This document shows positions 55,260-64,000 of a stretch of DNA of 64,000 bases, in pieces. Origin of the DNA: an uncultured Prevotellaceae bacterium (lineage in GTDB: Bacteria; Bacteroidota; Bacteroidia; Bacteroidales; Bacteroidaceae); contig CAMHNI010000010.1 in the NCBI GenBank assembly GCA_946186505.1, forward strand, positions 1 through 64,000, given 5' to 3'. The translations under genes were made by a program, and so were the position numbers. The notes below the pieces were generated by a model that did not search any database, was not told where the DNA came from, and saw nothing but the letters and a program-made list of their open reading frames with translations. Each line of letters begins with the position of its first letter. Positions within the stretch are counted from its first letter, which is position 1.

Positions 55260-56504
55260 ATGAAGAAAAGACTTCTGACTATCGTACTGGGAGCCATCAC
55301 TTCCATTTGTTCCGCCCAGCAACACTATGTGGGGGGCGACATCTCCATGCTACCCAAATACGAGAATGCTGGCGTTGTGTATAAGGACAAAAACGGAAAG
55401 ACGGTCGGCGACATCCTGGCCTTTTTCCGTCAGGAAGGTTTCAACGCCATGCGCGTTCGACTGTTTGTTGACCCCACGAAAGACAGTGAAAAAGCCGTCT
55501 GTCAAGATTTGGACTATGTCAAGACTCTGGGAAAGCGCATCAAGGAAGCCGGTCTGGCACTAATGCTCGACTTCCACTACAGCGACACGTGGGCAGATCC
55601 CGGCAAGCAGTGGACCCCCGACGCCTGGAAGAACCTGAACGACGCTGACTTGGCCACGAAAATCTATGACTACACCAAGGACTGTCTGCAACAGCTGAAA
55701 GCGGTGGGAGCAACGCCTGACCTGATTCAGACAGGCAACGAGATTTCCTACGGCATGTTGTGGGGCACGAAGGCAGCCGCTGATGACGGTAAGACCAACC
55801 GCTGCTTCACCAGCAGCAGTGCCGCCAATTGGAACCGGTTTTTCAATCTGCTGAAGCATGCCGGCCAGGCTTGTCGTGAAGAGTGTCCCAACGCCAAGAT
55901 TATCCTCCACAGTGAGCGGGTGCCAAAGACCAGCGTGCTGACCGACTACTTTGACCGTATGCAGAAAAACGGTGTTGACTACGACATCATCGGTCTAAGT
56001 TACTATCCTGCCTTCCACGGTAACCTTGCCACGTTGGAGAACGCCGTCAAGATCTTAGAAGACAAAGGCTATGGCAAAGATATCATGATTGTGGAAACTG
56101 GATACAGCTATGCATGGGCATTAGGCGGCACCACCTTTGACTACACAGGCACCTATCCCTATACCGAAGAAGGCCAGCGGAAATTTACCGCCGACCTCGT
56201 CGCGATGCTGAACAGACATAGCAGCGTAAAGGGACTTTTCTGGTGGTGGCCGGAGGACAACGGCAACAAAAACGTGACTAACAACTGGTGGAATGCCGCC
56301 CTGTACGACCATAACACCGGCAAACCCTACAGTGCGTTCTACGAGCTGAAAGCCTTTGTCAAAAGTACCGATGCCAGTGTAACTACGGTCAACAACATCG
56401 ACCGCGACCAGCACTGGTACAACCTACAGGGTATGCGTCTCGACACCCGCCCGCAGCGACGTGGTCTCTACATTACTAACCACAAAAAAGTATTCGTGAA
56501 ATAA
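55260..56504 (+). CDS. Secreted GH53 endo-beta-1,4-galactanase
   Basis: 414 residues: signal peptide (1-19), then a GH53 barrel with YVGGDISMLPKYENAGV, the acid/base Glu161 in IQTGNEISYGM and nucleophile Glu279 in IVETGYSYAW. It should cut galactan side chains of pectin rhamnogalacturonan-I. The C-terminal tail (YNLQGMRLDTRPQRRG, then LYITNHKKVFVK) is the same type as on GH5 and PL11 here. Next to dgt, 5 bp apart, without other carbohydrate genes. Confidence 0.92.
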   Translation: MKKRLLTIVLGAITSICSAQQHYVGGDISMLPKYENAGVVYKDKNGKTVGDILAFFRQEGFNAMRVRLFVDPTKDSEKAVCQDLDYVKTLGKRIKEAGLALMLDFHYSDTWADPGKQWTPDAWKNLNDADLATKIYDYTKDCLQQLKAVGATPDLIQTGNEISYGMLWGTKAAADDGKTNRCFTSSSAANWNRFFNLLKHAGQACREECPNAKIILHSERVPKTSVLTDYFDRMQKNGVDYDIIGLSYYPAFHGNLATLENAVKILEDKGYGKDIMIVETGYSYAWALGGTTFDYTGTYPYTEEGQRKFTADLVAMLNRHSSVKGLFWWWPEDNGNKNVTNNWWNAALYDHNTGKPYSAFYELKAFVKSTDASVTTVNNIDRDQHWYNLQGMRLDTRPQRRGLYITNHKKVFVK

Positions 56505-56530
56505 TTCGCCCCATCTACAGGCAGTTTCCG

Positions 56531-57520
56531 TTACTTCTCTTTATAGATAACCTTATTGGCACCACTGGTAATCTTCAGGGCCTCGGGATGGTCTTTGATG
56601 AAGGAATCGATGTGGCGGATACGTTTCTGTTCCAGAATCTCATCGACGGCAATCAGGATGCCCGTCTCCTCAACATCACCGAAACCATAGTTGATAGCGG
56701 TGCCGAAGAGTTTCATGGTGGGTGAGAGGCTCATGTAGGCATTGACCAATGGAGGGATGTTATACCCCAACTTGCGGATTTCGCGATTCAGGATGCGGTA
56801 GTCGGCATTGAAATCATCCTCACAAAACAGCGTCTCCAGCTCATGCTCGTCAGCTTCAATTTTCAAAGGCTTCATCGGAATAATCAACCGTTCCTTGTCA
56901 TCAAAATGCTTCTTCAGGAAATAGAGGATCATGTCGCGTCCCTTGCGGATATAGGAGGGGTACATGGTCATCTTGCCAAAGAAGTAGCGGACGTTGGGCT
57001 TGATGACGGTGAGGGCGCCCAGACCGTCCCAGAGATTGTCGAGTGCGAAGAGGCTCTTGGCTCCCATGCGCGAACTCTGATAGGGCAGCGAGACGAAAGA
57101 ACGGCCCAATTCGATGGTCTGATCCTTGTACTCCCGCAGGAACTTATCACTGAAATGGAACATGTGGCTGGTGGCAAGGATGGGCTGCCCCTGCGCGTCG
57201 AACTCCCAGGCCGTACCCTCTAAGTAGCGGTAGCCGCCAATTATCTCCTGCTGCTCGGGGTTCCAGACGATGAGCTGCTTATAGCAGTTCGGACAGATGT
57301 CGAACTCATCGATGTCGCAGTCCTTGCCCGTGCCCCCTCCTGCTTCGCGGAAGGCAATCTCGCGCAACCGTCCTATCTCCCTCATCACGTTGGGCGCATT
57401 ATGAGCGGTAACGATGTAGATTTCGTTATTGCTCTTATTGGTCATTCGGAGCTGACGATCGGGTGTCAGCTCGCTGCGGAGAACATCTTTTGGGATAGGT
57501 GCGATAATTGGTTGTTCCAT
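56531..57520 (-). CDS. glsB: Glycine N-acyltransferase for glycine-lipid synthesis
   Basis: 329 residues, GNAT-like. EIGRLREIAFREAGGGTG, DEFDICPNCYKQLIVWNP, EQQEIIGGYRYLEG and ELGRSFVSLPYQSSRMG match the Bacteroidota GlsB/OlsB-type proteins that join a 3-hydroxy fatty acid to glycine, making commendamide, the precursor of glycine lipids (established in B. thetaiotaomicron). It follows glsA after 3 bp, and the pair is the two-gene pathway. Convergent with the GH53 gene. Confidence 0.85.
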   Translation of the reverse strand: MEQPIIAPIPKDVLRSELTPDRQLRMTNKSNNEIYIVTAHNAPNVMREIGRLREIAFREAGGGTGKDCDIDEFDICPNCYKQLIVWNPEQQEIIGGYRYLEGTAWEFDAQGQPILATSHMFHFSDKFLREYKDQTIELGRSFVSLPYQSSRMGAKSLFALDNLWDGLGALTVIKPNVRYFFGKMTMYPSYIRKGRDMILYFLKKHFDDKERLIIPMKPLKIEADEHELETLFCEDDFNADYRILNREIRKLGYNIPPLVNAYMSLSPTMKLFGTAINYGFGDVEETGILIAVDEILEQKRIRHIDSFIKDHPEALKITSGANKVIYKEK

Positions 57521-57523
57521 AAA

Positions 57524-58348
57524 TTATAGTTCGTAAACTTTGTCTTGTACCCACTGGGCCCACTCAGACGCTTTACGACTCTTGTCGAAGGTCTGCCAAG
57601 GTATAGGCTTTCCGATGGCCACACGGAAAGTCTTATGCACATTTTTGTACATTTCATCGACTAAAAACAGCATCGCCAGGTTAAACGGCAGGAATCTGTC
57701 GGAGAAGTTAGCCAGACGGTAGAAGAAGTTGCTGTTCTGACCACTGAAGTGAATGGGCACCACGTCGCGCTGGTACTCCACACTCTTGGAGATAAAGGTC
57801 TTTTTCCACGGGATATCGCGAACAACACCGTTCTTGCGGCGTGAGCAAAGACCTGCAGGGAACATCAGCATGTGGTTGTCGCTCTGGAAACCGGTCTCCA
57901 CCATCTTGGGGAAATCGCGGCCTTGCTTGCCCGTCTTGTTAATAGGGATACAGACAGGAGCCAGACCTGGAAGATTCATCAGCAGGTCGTTCACCAAGTA
58001 GCGGAAACGTCCGTCGTAATGGCGTCCGATGATGGCACCAAGGGCAACGCCGTCCTCGCCTCCCAAAGGATGATTTGACACGAAGGTATAGAGGCGCCCA
58101 TCGTTCTTGTCAGGAAGATTCTCCTCACCGACGATGTCAAGCGTGGCATCAAGGTAGCGGACACATTCTTCGAGCCATTCCGTGCCGACGAGGTGGCGGC
58201 TTTCCCACAGATAGGCGTTCACCTGGTCCTGGTGAACGATGCGTTTCAGCCACGACACCAGCGGTCTGGGTACGAACTTAGCTTTCGCGCCCATCTTACT
58301 TTTCAGAATGACGTCAATATCGACTGTTTTCTCCGTTACTGTAACCAT
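57524..58348 (-). CDS. glsA: O-acyltransferase for glycine-lipid synthesis
   Basis: 274 residues, PlsC-like. The HxxxxD block appears as TFVSNHPLGGEDGVALG, and later MFPAGLCSRRKNGVVRD is the second family block. In Bacteroides GlsA adds the second fatty acid to the N-acyl-glycine made by GlsB. It has its own promoter at 58377-58384, divergent from mraZ. Confidence 0.85.
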   Translation of the reverse strand: MVTVTEKTVDIDVILKSKMGAKAKFVPRPLVSWLKRIVHQDQVNAYLWESRHLVGTEWLEECVRYLDATLDIVGEENLPDKNDGRLYTFVSNHPLGGEDGVALGAIIGRHYDGRFRYLVNDLLMNLPGLAPVCIPINKTGKQGRDFPKMVETGFQSDNHMLMFPAGLCSRRKNGVVRDIPWKKTFISKSVEYQRDVVPIHFSGQNSNFFYRLANFSDRFLPFNLAMLFLVDEMYKNVHKTFRVAIGKPIPWQTFDKSRKASEWAQWVQDKVYEL

Positions 58349-58376
58349 TTTTTAGCAATTGGTACCATTCACGATG

Positions 58377-58384
58377 CAAAAGTA
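58377..58384 (-). promoter_or_regulatory. -7 box for glsA-glsB
   Basis: TACTTTTG on the minus strand, 28 nt upstream of the start codon. The A/T-rich DNA from here to ~58500 shows no gene. Confidence 0.65.
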
Positions 58385-58506
58385 GCACAAATCTTTGAGA
58401 AACGACACATTTTCCCCAAAAAAGTGCAAAAGACACCTCATTTTTATTTCTCTGGAAGACCTGAAGCCCACCCAAATCAATAAAAGAATGTTAAATTCAA
58501 AAAAAT

Positions 58507-58530
58507 GTGGAGCAAAGTGGTGGATTGTGG
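58507..58530 (+). promoter_or_regulatory. Likely MraZ operator: three GTGG repeats at 10-nt spacing
   Basis: GTGG at 58507-58510, 58517-58520 and 58527-58530, exactly one helical turn apart, just upstream of the mraZ -7 box. MraZ proteins in other bacteria bind G-rich direct repeats at such spacing before mraZ, so this is probably an autoregulatory site. Established binding is inferred by analogy. Confidence 0.65.
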
Positions 58531-58541
58531 GGGAAAATGTG

Positions 58542-58549
58542 TATCTTTG
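58542..58549 (+). promoter_or_regulatory. -7 box for the mraZ operon
   Basis: TATCTTTG, 28 nt before the ATG. The probable MraZ repeats occupy the area where a -33 element would lie. Confidence 0.7.
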
Positions 58550-58577
58550 TCGCTGAATTCTTTAAATAAGGTATAAC

Positions 58578-59042
58578 ATGCGCTTTTTAGGCAACATTGA
58601 AGCCAAGACTGATATGAAGGGAAGAGCTTTTCTGCCAGCCACTTTCCGCAAGGTGCTTGAGGCATCGGGCGGTGAGACGCTGATGCTGAGGAAAGACATC
58701 TTCCAGCGTTGTCTGGTGCTCTACCCCGAAAGCGTATGGAATGAGCAGGAGAATGCCCTTCGAAAGCGTCTGAACAGATTTAATGCCCGTCACCAGCAGA
58801 TTTTCCGTCAGTACGTCTCACAGGTAGAGGTAGTGACGCTTGACGGCAACGGACGTTTTCTGATACCGAAACGTTACATGGACATGGCCGACATCAAGCA
58901 GGACATCGTGTTTATCGGCATGGACGATACTATAGAGATCTGGGCGGGCGAGAATATTGGTCAAACCCAGATGGAAAGTGAAGAATTCGGCAAAGCACTC
59001 GAAGAAATTATGGGTCAGGAGGCGACTCCGGCAGATATATAA
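58578..59042 (+). CDS. mraZ: Transcriptional regulator MraZ
   Basis: 154 residues, two AbrB-like MraZ domains: FLGNIEAKTDMKGRAFLPAT at the start and VVTLDGNGRFLIPKRYMDMA in the second half. MraZ controls the division and cell-wall cluster that it heads. Three GTGG repeats upstream fit self-regulation. rsmH follows after 3 bp. Confidence 0.95.
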   Translation: MRFLGNIEAKTDMKGRAFLPATFRKVLEASGGETLMLRKDIFQRCLVLYPESVWNEQENALRKRLNRFNARHQQIFRQYVSQVEVVTLDGNGRFLIPKRYMDMADIKQDIVFIGMDDTIEIWAGENIGQTQMESEEFGKALEEIMGQEATPADI

Positions 59043-59045
59043 ATA

Positions 59046-59960
59046 ATGATTGTCACGGCAGAGACATACCACGTACCAGTGCTTCTGACAGAGAGCATTG
59101 ACGGGTTGGCTATCCAACCCGGCGGTGTCTATGTGGACGTGACGTTCGGTGGCGGCGGTCATAGCCTTGAAATCCTGCGGCGTCTAGGTCCTAACGGTCA
59201 TTTGTACAGTTTCGACCAGGATGCCGATGCGGAAAAAAATATCGTTGCTGATGATAGATTAACCTTTGTCCGCAGTAACTTTAGATATATCAAGCAGTGG
59301 ATGCGCTACTTCGGCGTGCAGAAAATTGACGGACTGCTGGCCGACCTCGGCGTGTCGAGCCATCATTTCGATGACGAGACGCGCGGATTCTCGTTCCGTT
59401 TCGATGCACCGCTCGACATGCGGATGAACAAGCGGGCGGGTATGACGGCGGCAGACGTGGTGAACGGCTATGACGAGCAGCAGCTGGCCGACATCTTCTA
59501 CCTGTACGGTGAGCTGAAGAACGCCCGCAAGATTGCCTCGCTGATAGCGAAGGCCCGCTGCGGGAAAAAGATACAGACCACGGCAGACCTGACTGAGACG
59601 GTGGGAAGCCTGTTCAGACAGGACAGGGAAAAGAAGGAACTGGCCAAGCTGTTCCAGGCCCTGCGCATCGAAGTGAACCACGAGATGGAAGCCCTGAAGG
59701 AGATGCTGGCCGGAGCGACCGAAGTGATGGCGCAGGGCGGCCGTCTGTCGGTCATCGCCTACCACTCACTGGAGGATCGCATCGTAAAGAACGTGATGAA
59801 GGCAGGCAATGCCGAAGGTCGTATGCAGCAGGACTTCTTCGGCAGGACAGAGGCTCCGTTCCGTGTTGTAAGCAACAAAGTAATAGTCCCTTCGGACGAG
59901 GAACAGCAGCGCAATCCACGAAGCCGGAGTGCCAAACTGAGAATAGCAGAAAGAGTGTAA
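59046..59960 (+). CDS. rsmH: 16S rRNA N4-methylcytidine methyltransferase
   Basis: Methylates C1402 of 16S rRNA using S-adenosylmethionine. 304 residues: the SAM motif VDVTFGGGGHSLEILRRLG, the LLADLGVSSHHFDDETRGFS block and VIAYHSLEDRIVKN near the end. Standard second gene of the cluster, 1 bp before the FtsL-like gene. Confidence 0.96.
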   Translation: MIVTAETYHVPVLLTESIDGLAIQPGGVYVDVTFGGGGHSLEILRRLGPNGHLYSFDQDADAEKNIVADDRLTFVRSNFRYIKQWMRYFGVQKIDGLLADLGVSSHHFDDETRGFSFRFDAPLDMRMNKRAGMTAADVVNGYDEQQLADIFYLYGELKNARKIASLIAKARCGKKIQTTADLTETVGSLFRQDREKKELAKLFQALRIEVNHEMEALKEMLAGATEVMAQGGRLSVIAYHSLEDRIVKNVMKAGNAEGRMQQDFFGRTEAPFRVVSNKVIVPSDEEQQRNPRSRSAKLRIAERV

Positions 59961-59961
59961 T

Positions 59962-60426
59962 ATGGCAGAACAAGAGACAGACATCCAGGACGAACTGAAG
60001 ATGAAAGAGCAGAAGGCTCTGGACAAGCTGAAGGAGATCAAGCAGAACGTGAGCGAAGACGACAACATGCCGGTAGGTACACTGACGCTCCGCAAGATTC
60101 TGGGCGGTGACATCCTGTCGGCCGACCTGGTGCGCCGTAACATCTGGCCATTGGTGCTCGTGGTATTCTTCACGGTGGTCTATGTAGCAATCCGCTATCA
60201 GTGCCAGCAAGACATCATCCAAATAGACAAGATGGAACGTGAGCTGAAGGATGCCAAGTACAAGGCACTGTCGAGTTCGAGCACGCTGACCGAACGCTGC
60301 CGTGAGAGCCAGGTGCTGAAAGTTCTCAGAGAGAACCACGACTCGTTGCTGCAAATCAGCGACCAGCCGCCCTATATAATTAATGTACCCGAGGATGGAT
60401 TTCTAAGCAGAGGAGAGAATGAGTAA
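59962..60426 (+). CDS. ftsL: FtsL-like division protein
   Basis: 154 residues: an acidic cytoplasmic stretch (~1-70), one transmembrane helix (IWPLVLVVFFTVVYVAI), then a leucine-patterned coiled coil (DIIQIDKMERELKDAKYK). The place between rsmH and ftsI and this layout identify the FtsL position; sequence identity in this family is always low. It would recruit FtsI/FtsW at the division site. Overlaps ftsI by 8 bp. Confidence 0.8.
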   Translation: MAEQETDIQDELKMKEQKALDKLKEIKQNVSEDDNMPVGTLTLRKILGGDILSADLVRRNIWPLVLVVFFTVVYVAIRYQCQQDIIQIDKMERELKDAKYKALSSSSTLTERCRESQVLKVLRENHDSLLQISDQPPYIINVPEDGFLSRGENE

Positions 60427-62563
60427 ATTTAACGGAAACAAAGTGATGCCGCGTTACTTTGCCATCGTGCTGGTGCTGACGGTCATCGGACTGATTATTG
60501 TTGGAAAGGCCTTCTACATTATGACGGCCCAAAAGGACTACTGGGCAAAGGTGCAGCAGCAGCTAAAGCATGACTCCATCCCCGTGAAGCCCAACCGCGG
60601 CAACATCCTGAGCTGCGACGGTCAGCTAATGGCCAGCAGCATACCCGAGTACAAGGTGTTTGTAGATTTCCAGCCCGGACGGGAAAAGGGACAGCCATTA
60701 GACACAGCAGCTATACACAGGCTGAACGACCTTTGGGACAACAACATCGACAGTCTCTGCATAGGTCTGAACGACATCTTCCCGCAGCAGACCGTCGAGG
60801 AGTTCAAGGAGCAGCTGCAGAAAGGCCGCAACAAGGTGAACCGCGACGGTACGGTAGGCGCCCGCCACTGGCCCGTATGGAAACAACGTATCGACTACAA
60901 CACGTTCACCCTTTTAAGGAAGTTGCCCATCTTCAACCTGTCAGTGGGCAAGGGCGGATTCCACTGGGACGAGTTCAATGCCCGCAACCGTCCTTTCGGG
61001 ACACTGGCCAAGCGCACGGTAGGAGTTATGTACGGCGAGATTGACTCTGCCCGCTGCGGCTTAGAGTTGTCGTTCGACTCTACCCTCCGGGGCCAGAACG
61101 GACTGGTACACCGCCAGAAGGTGCTCAACAAAATCATGGACATCACCGAGACATCGCCCGTCGATGGTGCCGACATCGTGACAACCATTGACGTGAACAT
61201 GCAAGACTTAGCCGAACGCGCACTTGTCGAGGAGATGAAGCTGCCCGAGGTGAACGCCGACTTAGGCGTGGCCATCCTCATGGAAGTGAAGACCGGCGAC
61301 GTGAAGGCCATCGTCAACATGATGCGCATGCGCGACGGCCAGTATGCCGAAGCCATCAACTCGGCCATCAGCTACCGCTGCGAGCCGGGCTCGGTGTTCA
61401 AGGTAGCATCACTGTTAGTGGCCTTAGACGATGGTGTCATACCCCGCGACACGAACTACATCATTCATACTGGCAGCGGCGTGATGGAGATGCACGGTCG
61501 CTGGATGAAGGACCACAACTGGCGTCGTGGCGGCTATCAGGACATCAATGTTGCCCGCACCCTGGAGGTCAGTTCGAACATCGGCACGAGCTATGTCATC
61601 GACAAGTTCTACGGCGGTCATCCCGAGAAGTACGTCCAGGGACTGTACCGCGTAGGTATCGGCGAAGACCTGAAACTGCCGCTCCAGGGCTACCGTCCAC
61701 CCAAGATACGCTACCCCGATACCAAGACCACCGACCGCTCGAAATACTGGAGCAAGACGACACTGCCCTGGATGTCGATAGGCTACGAGACGCAGATAGC
61801 CCCCATCAACACGTTGGCTTTCTACAATGCCATAGCCAACGACGGCCGTATGATGCAACCCCGATTCGTCACCAAGATGGTGAAAGACGGTGAAACCGTC
61901 CAGGAATTCCCACCCGTGGTACTGAAGGAGCACATCGCCAAACCTGAGACCATCGAGATGATGCAGACCATCCTGGAGCACGTCGTCAGCCAGGGACTGG
62001 GACGCAAAGCCGGTTCGAAGTCGTTCAAGGTGGCCGGTAAGACAGGTACAGCCCAGATAGCCGACGAGCACGGCGGCTATCATTCGGGCATCACGCGCTA
62101 CTGGCTGTCTTTTGCAGGATTCTTCCCCGCCAACAACCCCCGCTATTCGTGTATCGTCTGCCTGCGCAAGACCGGGCTTCCCGCCTCTGGCGGCGGCATG
62201 AGCGGCGTGGTGTTTCACAACATTGCCGAAGGTGTGATGGCACAGAACGTCAAGCGTCTGGTTGACGATGCACAGGACTCAACGTCCAACTTCACACCGA
62301 TGGTAAAGAGTGGCAACGATGCCGCCTCTACCTACGTGCTGAACCGGCTGGGGTTGAAGGGCACTTCATCGAAGACAGTCAAGACGGACAATGGACAGGT
62401 GCCTGACGTAACCGGCATGGGCGTCCGTGATGCCGTCTATGAATTGGAGAGCCGTGGACTGAAGGTTGCCGTGGTGGGACGCGGCAAGGTGAAGTCGCAG
62501 AGCATTGCCGCAGGCAAGACCGTGATGCCCGGCATGCTGTGTGAACTGAAACTTGAGATATAA
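60419..62563 (+). CDS. ftsI: Peptidoglycan transpeptidase FtsI with a C-terminal PASTA domain
   Basis: 714-residue penicillin-binding protein for septal wall synthesis. One N-terminal membrane helix (FAIVLVLTVIGLIIVGKAFY), a dimerisation domain, and a transpeptidase with the active serine in PGSVFKVAS, SSNIGTS and KTGTAQIA. The C-terminal ~60 residues (PDVTGMGVRDAVYELESRG) are a PASTA domain. E. coli FtsI lacks this, but Bacteroidota and Gram-positive relatives have it. murE follows after 14 bp. Confidence 0.95.
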   Translation: MSKFNGNKVMPRYFAIVLVLTVIGLIIVGKAFYIMTAQKDYWAKVQQQLKHDSIPVKPNRGNILSCDGQLMASSIPEYKVFVDFQPGREKGQPLDTAAIHRLNDLWDNNIDSLCIGLNDIFPQQTVEEFKEQLQKGRNKVNRDGTVGARHWPVWKQRIDYNTFTLLRKLPIFNLSVGKGGFHWDEFNARNRPFGTLAKRTVGVMYGEIDSARCGLELSFDSTLRGQNGLVHRQKVLNKIMDITETSPVDGADIVTTIDVNMQDLAERALVEEMKLPEVNADLGVAILMEVKTGDVKAIVNMMRMRDGQYAEAINSAISYRCEPGSVFKVASLLVALDDGVIPRDTNYIIHTGSGVMEMHGRWMKDHNWRRGGYQDINVARTLEVSSNIGTSYVIDKFYGGHPEKYVQGLYRVGIGEDLKLPLQGYRPPKIRYPDTKTTDRSKYWSKTTLPWMSIGYETQIAPINTLAFYNAIANDGRMMQPRFVTKMVKDGETVQEFPPVVLKEHIAKPETIEMMQTILEHVVSQGLGRKAGSKSFKVAGKTGTAQIADEHGGYHSGITRYWLSFAGFFPANNPRYSCIVCLRKTGLPASGGGMSGVVFHNIAEGVMAQNVKRLVDDAQDSTSNFTPMVKSGNDAASTYVLNRLGLKGTSSKTVKTDNGQVPDVTGMGVRDAVYELESRGLKVAVVGRGKVKSQSIAAGKTVMPGMLCELKLEI

Positions 62564-62577
62564 AATATAAATGAGAT

Positions 62578-64000
62578 ATGAAACTGAGTGAGCTGCTGAA
62601 GAAAGTGAAACCCCTGCGCATCGTAGGCGATGCAGAAGCAGAGATTGCCGGAGTTAAGATAGACTCCCGGCAAATAAGACCCGGCTATCTGTTCGTGGCC
62701 ATGAAGGGAACTCAGGTGGACGGACACCGGTTCATTCCAAAAGCCATTGAACTGGGAGCCAGAGCCGTGCTATGTGAAGACATACCCGAGACACTTGCCG
62801 AGGGTGTGACCTACGTACAGGTGACATCAACCGAGGATGCTGTCGGCCCGGTGGCCACACAGTTCCACGGCGACCCCACCCGGCGGCTGAAGCTGATCGG
62901 CGTGACAGGCACCAACGGCAAGACCACCATCGCCACCTTATTATATAATATGTTCCGTCAGATGGGGCACCGCTGTGGTCTGCTATCGACGGTGTGCAAC
63001 TACATCGAGGGTGAAGCGGTGCCTGCCAGTCACACCACGCCCGATGCCATCGAGCTGAACGAACTGCTGGAGCGCATGATGGCTGCCGGATGTGAGTACG
63101 TGTTCATGGAGTGCTCAAGCCACGCCATCGCTCAGAAGCGCATCGGCGGACTGACCTTCGCTGGTGGTCTGTTCACCAACCTGACCCGTGACCACTTAGA
63201 CTACCACAAGACCGTTGAGAACTACCGCAATGCCAAGAAAGCATTCTTCGATCTGTTGCCGAAAAATGCCTTCGCCATCACCAATGCCGATGACAAGAAC
63301 GGACTGTTCATGGTACAGAACACCAAGGCTACCGTCAAGACCTACTCCACACGGACTATGGCCGACTTCCGGGCCCGTATCATCGAGTGCCATTTCGAAG
63401 GTATGTATCTTGAAATCGACGGCCATGAGGTAGGCGTTCAGTTCATCGGACGCTTCAATGTCTCGAACCTGCTGTGCGTCTATGGCGCAGCCGTGATGTT
63501 AGGCAAGCAGCCCGAGGACATCCTCGTTGTAATGAGTACGCTGAAGAGTGTCAACGGCAGGTTGGATCCCATCCGCTCGCCGGAAGGCTACACAGCCATC
63601 ATTGACTATGCCCATACACCCGATGCCCTTGAGAACGTGCTGAACGCCATCCATGAGGTGCTGGGAACAGGGAAACAAGGAGACAAGGAGACAGGAAGAC
63701 AGGGAGGGAAGGTCATCACTGTCTGCGGAGCAGGAGGAAACCGTGACAAGGGCAAACGTCCGCTCATGGCTCAGGAGGCAGTGAAGCAGAGCGACCGCGT
63801 CATCATCACCAGCGACAATCCGCGCTTCGAAGAACCGCAGGACATCATCAACGACATGCTGGCCGGGCTTGATGCGAAACAGATGAAGAAGGTCATCAGC
63901 ATCACCGACCGGCGGGAGGCCATCCGCACCGCCTGCATGATGGCTGAGCGGGGCGATGTCATCCTCATTGCCGGCAAGGGCCACGAGGACTATCAGGAAG
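62578..64000 (+). CDS. murE: UDP-MurNAc-tripeptide synthetase, 3' end beyond window
   Basis: Adds the third amino acid, usually meso-diaminopimelate, to the peptidoglycan precursor. At least 474 residues: the [15 protein letters not shown] start, ATP loop [15 protein letters not shown], and DNPRFEEP, whose DNPR form goes with meso-DAP in known enzymes. Around residue 365 a lysine- and glycine-rich stretch, [16 protein letters not shown], is encoded by an 8-nt repeat and appears inserted before the conserved [17 protein letters not shown]. The frame is open to the end of the window, which cuts off the last residues. Confidence 0.95.
   Translation, partial: MKLSELLKKVKPLRIVGDAEAEIAGVKIDSRQIRPGYLFVAMKGTQVDGHRFIPKAIELGARAVLCEDIPETLAEGVTYVQVTSTEDAVGPVATQFHGDPTRRLKLIGVTGTNGKTTIATLLYNMFRQMGHRCGLLSTVCNYIEGEAVPASHTTPDAIELNELLERMMAAGCEYVFMECSSHAIAQKRIGGLTFAGGLFTNLTRDHLDYHKTVENYRNAKKAFFDLLPKNAFAITNADDKNGLFMVQNTKATVKTYSTRTMADFRARIIECHFEGMYLEIDGHEVGVQFIGRFNVSNLLCVYGAAVMLGKQPEDILVVMSTLKSVNGRLDPIRSPEGYTAIIDYAHTPDALENVLNAIHEVLGTGKQGDKETGRQGGKVITVCGAGGNRDKGKRPLMAQEAVKQSDRVIITSDNPRFEEPQDIINDMLAGLDAKQMKKVISITDRREAIRTACMMAERGDVILIAGKGHEDYQE
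63671..63710 (+). repeat. 8-nt tandem repeat inside murE
   Basis: Five units of the form GGARACAR (GGAAACAA, GGAGACAA, GGAGACAG, GAAGACAG, GGAGGGAA) in tandem. Translated in frame into a Lys/Gly-rich insertion in the enzyme. Confidence 0.7.

Overview
The window reads as a chromosomal segment of a Bacteroidota bacterium, most likely order Bacteroidales and Prevotella-like. Reasons: promoters fit the Bacteroidota consensus (TTTG, about 19 nt, TAnnTTTG); there are many lipoproteins and family-specific genes (NigD-like, DUF4292, DUF4988-like, GlsB/GlsA glycine-lipid enzymes, PASTA-tailed FtsI); secreted enzymes end in a short C-terminal tail of the type IX secretion style; and short intergenic repeats have in places become part of coding sequence. 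No rRNA, tRNA, transposase, phage gene or CRISPR array is visible. Genes are dense, with many 4-bp ATGA overlaps and no gene-free stretch over 300 bases.

Layout. 1-13.4 kb: arginine and proline biosynthesis (argG partial, argC, argD, proC, proB), interrupted by a PstS-like lipoprotein, a TlpA-type thioredoxin protein, an HU-like protein and a GH5 glucanase. An XRE-cupin regulator and an acyl-CoA ligase sit between proC and proB. 13.4-18.3 kb: a minus-strand operon of PASTA protein, RluD-type pseudouridine synthase, D-Ala-D-Ala ligase, acyltransferase and NigD-like lipoprotein, preceded by rpmH (L34), which is too short for most ORF callers. 18.5-26.3 kb: efp, glycosyltransferase, radC; then an OmpA-like protein followed by two collagen-like lipoproteins, a SufT-like protein, LpxH and a lipoprotein with 16-residue repeats.

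26.3-34.3 kb: a plant cell-wall locus with a very large PL11-type rhamnogalacturonan lyase, divergent from a GH2 enzyme and a CE2-type esterase; no SusC/SusD pair is present. 34.4-39.1 kb: dut plus a TPR / DUF4292 / EnvC-like envelope trio. 39.1-47 kb: a histidine-phosphatase-like protein with an altered active-site motif, an unknown gene, rpoN, a PAP2 membrane protein, purE, ispG, a TlpA-like lipoprotein and a U32 peptidase-family protein. 47-51.1 kb: a papain-like lipoprotein, a GH95 enzyme and an AraC regulator, tightly packed. 51.1-56.5 kb: DUF3109, ung, an RluA-type synthase, dgt and a GH53 galactanase. 56.5-58.3 kb: glsA-glsB. 58.6 kb to the end: the start of the division and cell-wall (dcw) cluster, mraZ-rsmH-ftsL-ftsI-murE (partial), with a probable MraZ operator.

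The points most worth a second look are the paired collagen-stalk lipoproteins with matching architecture, the repeat-derived codons inside argC, murE and the minus-strand acyltransferase gene, the TTG start of a glycosyltransferase lying inside a repeat, the GTGG repeats at 10-nt spacing upstream of mraZ, the PL11 lyase with an autotransporter-type repeat, and the altered RHGxR motif in the phosphatase-like protein. All assignments come from reading motifs and context; no database search was run.
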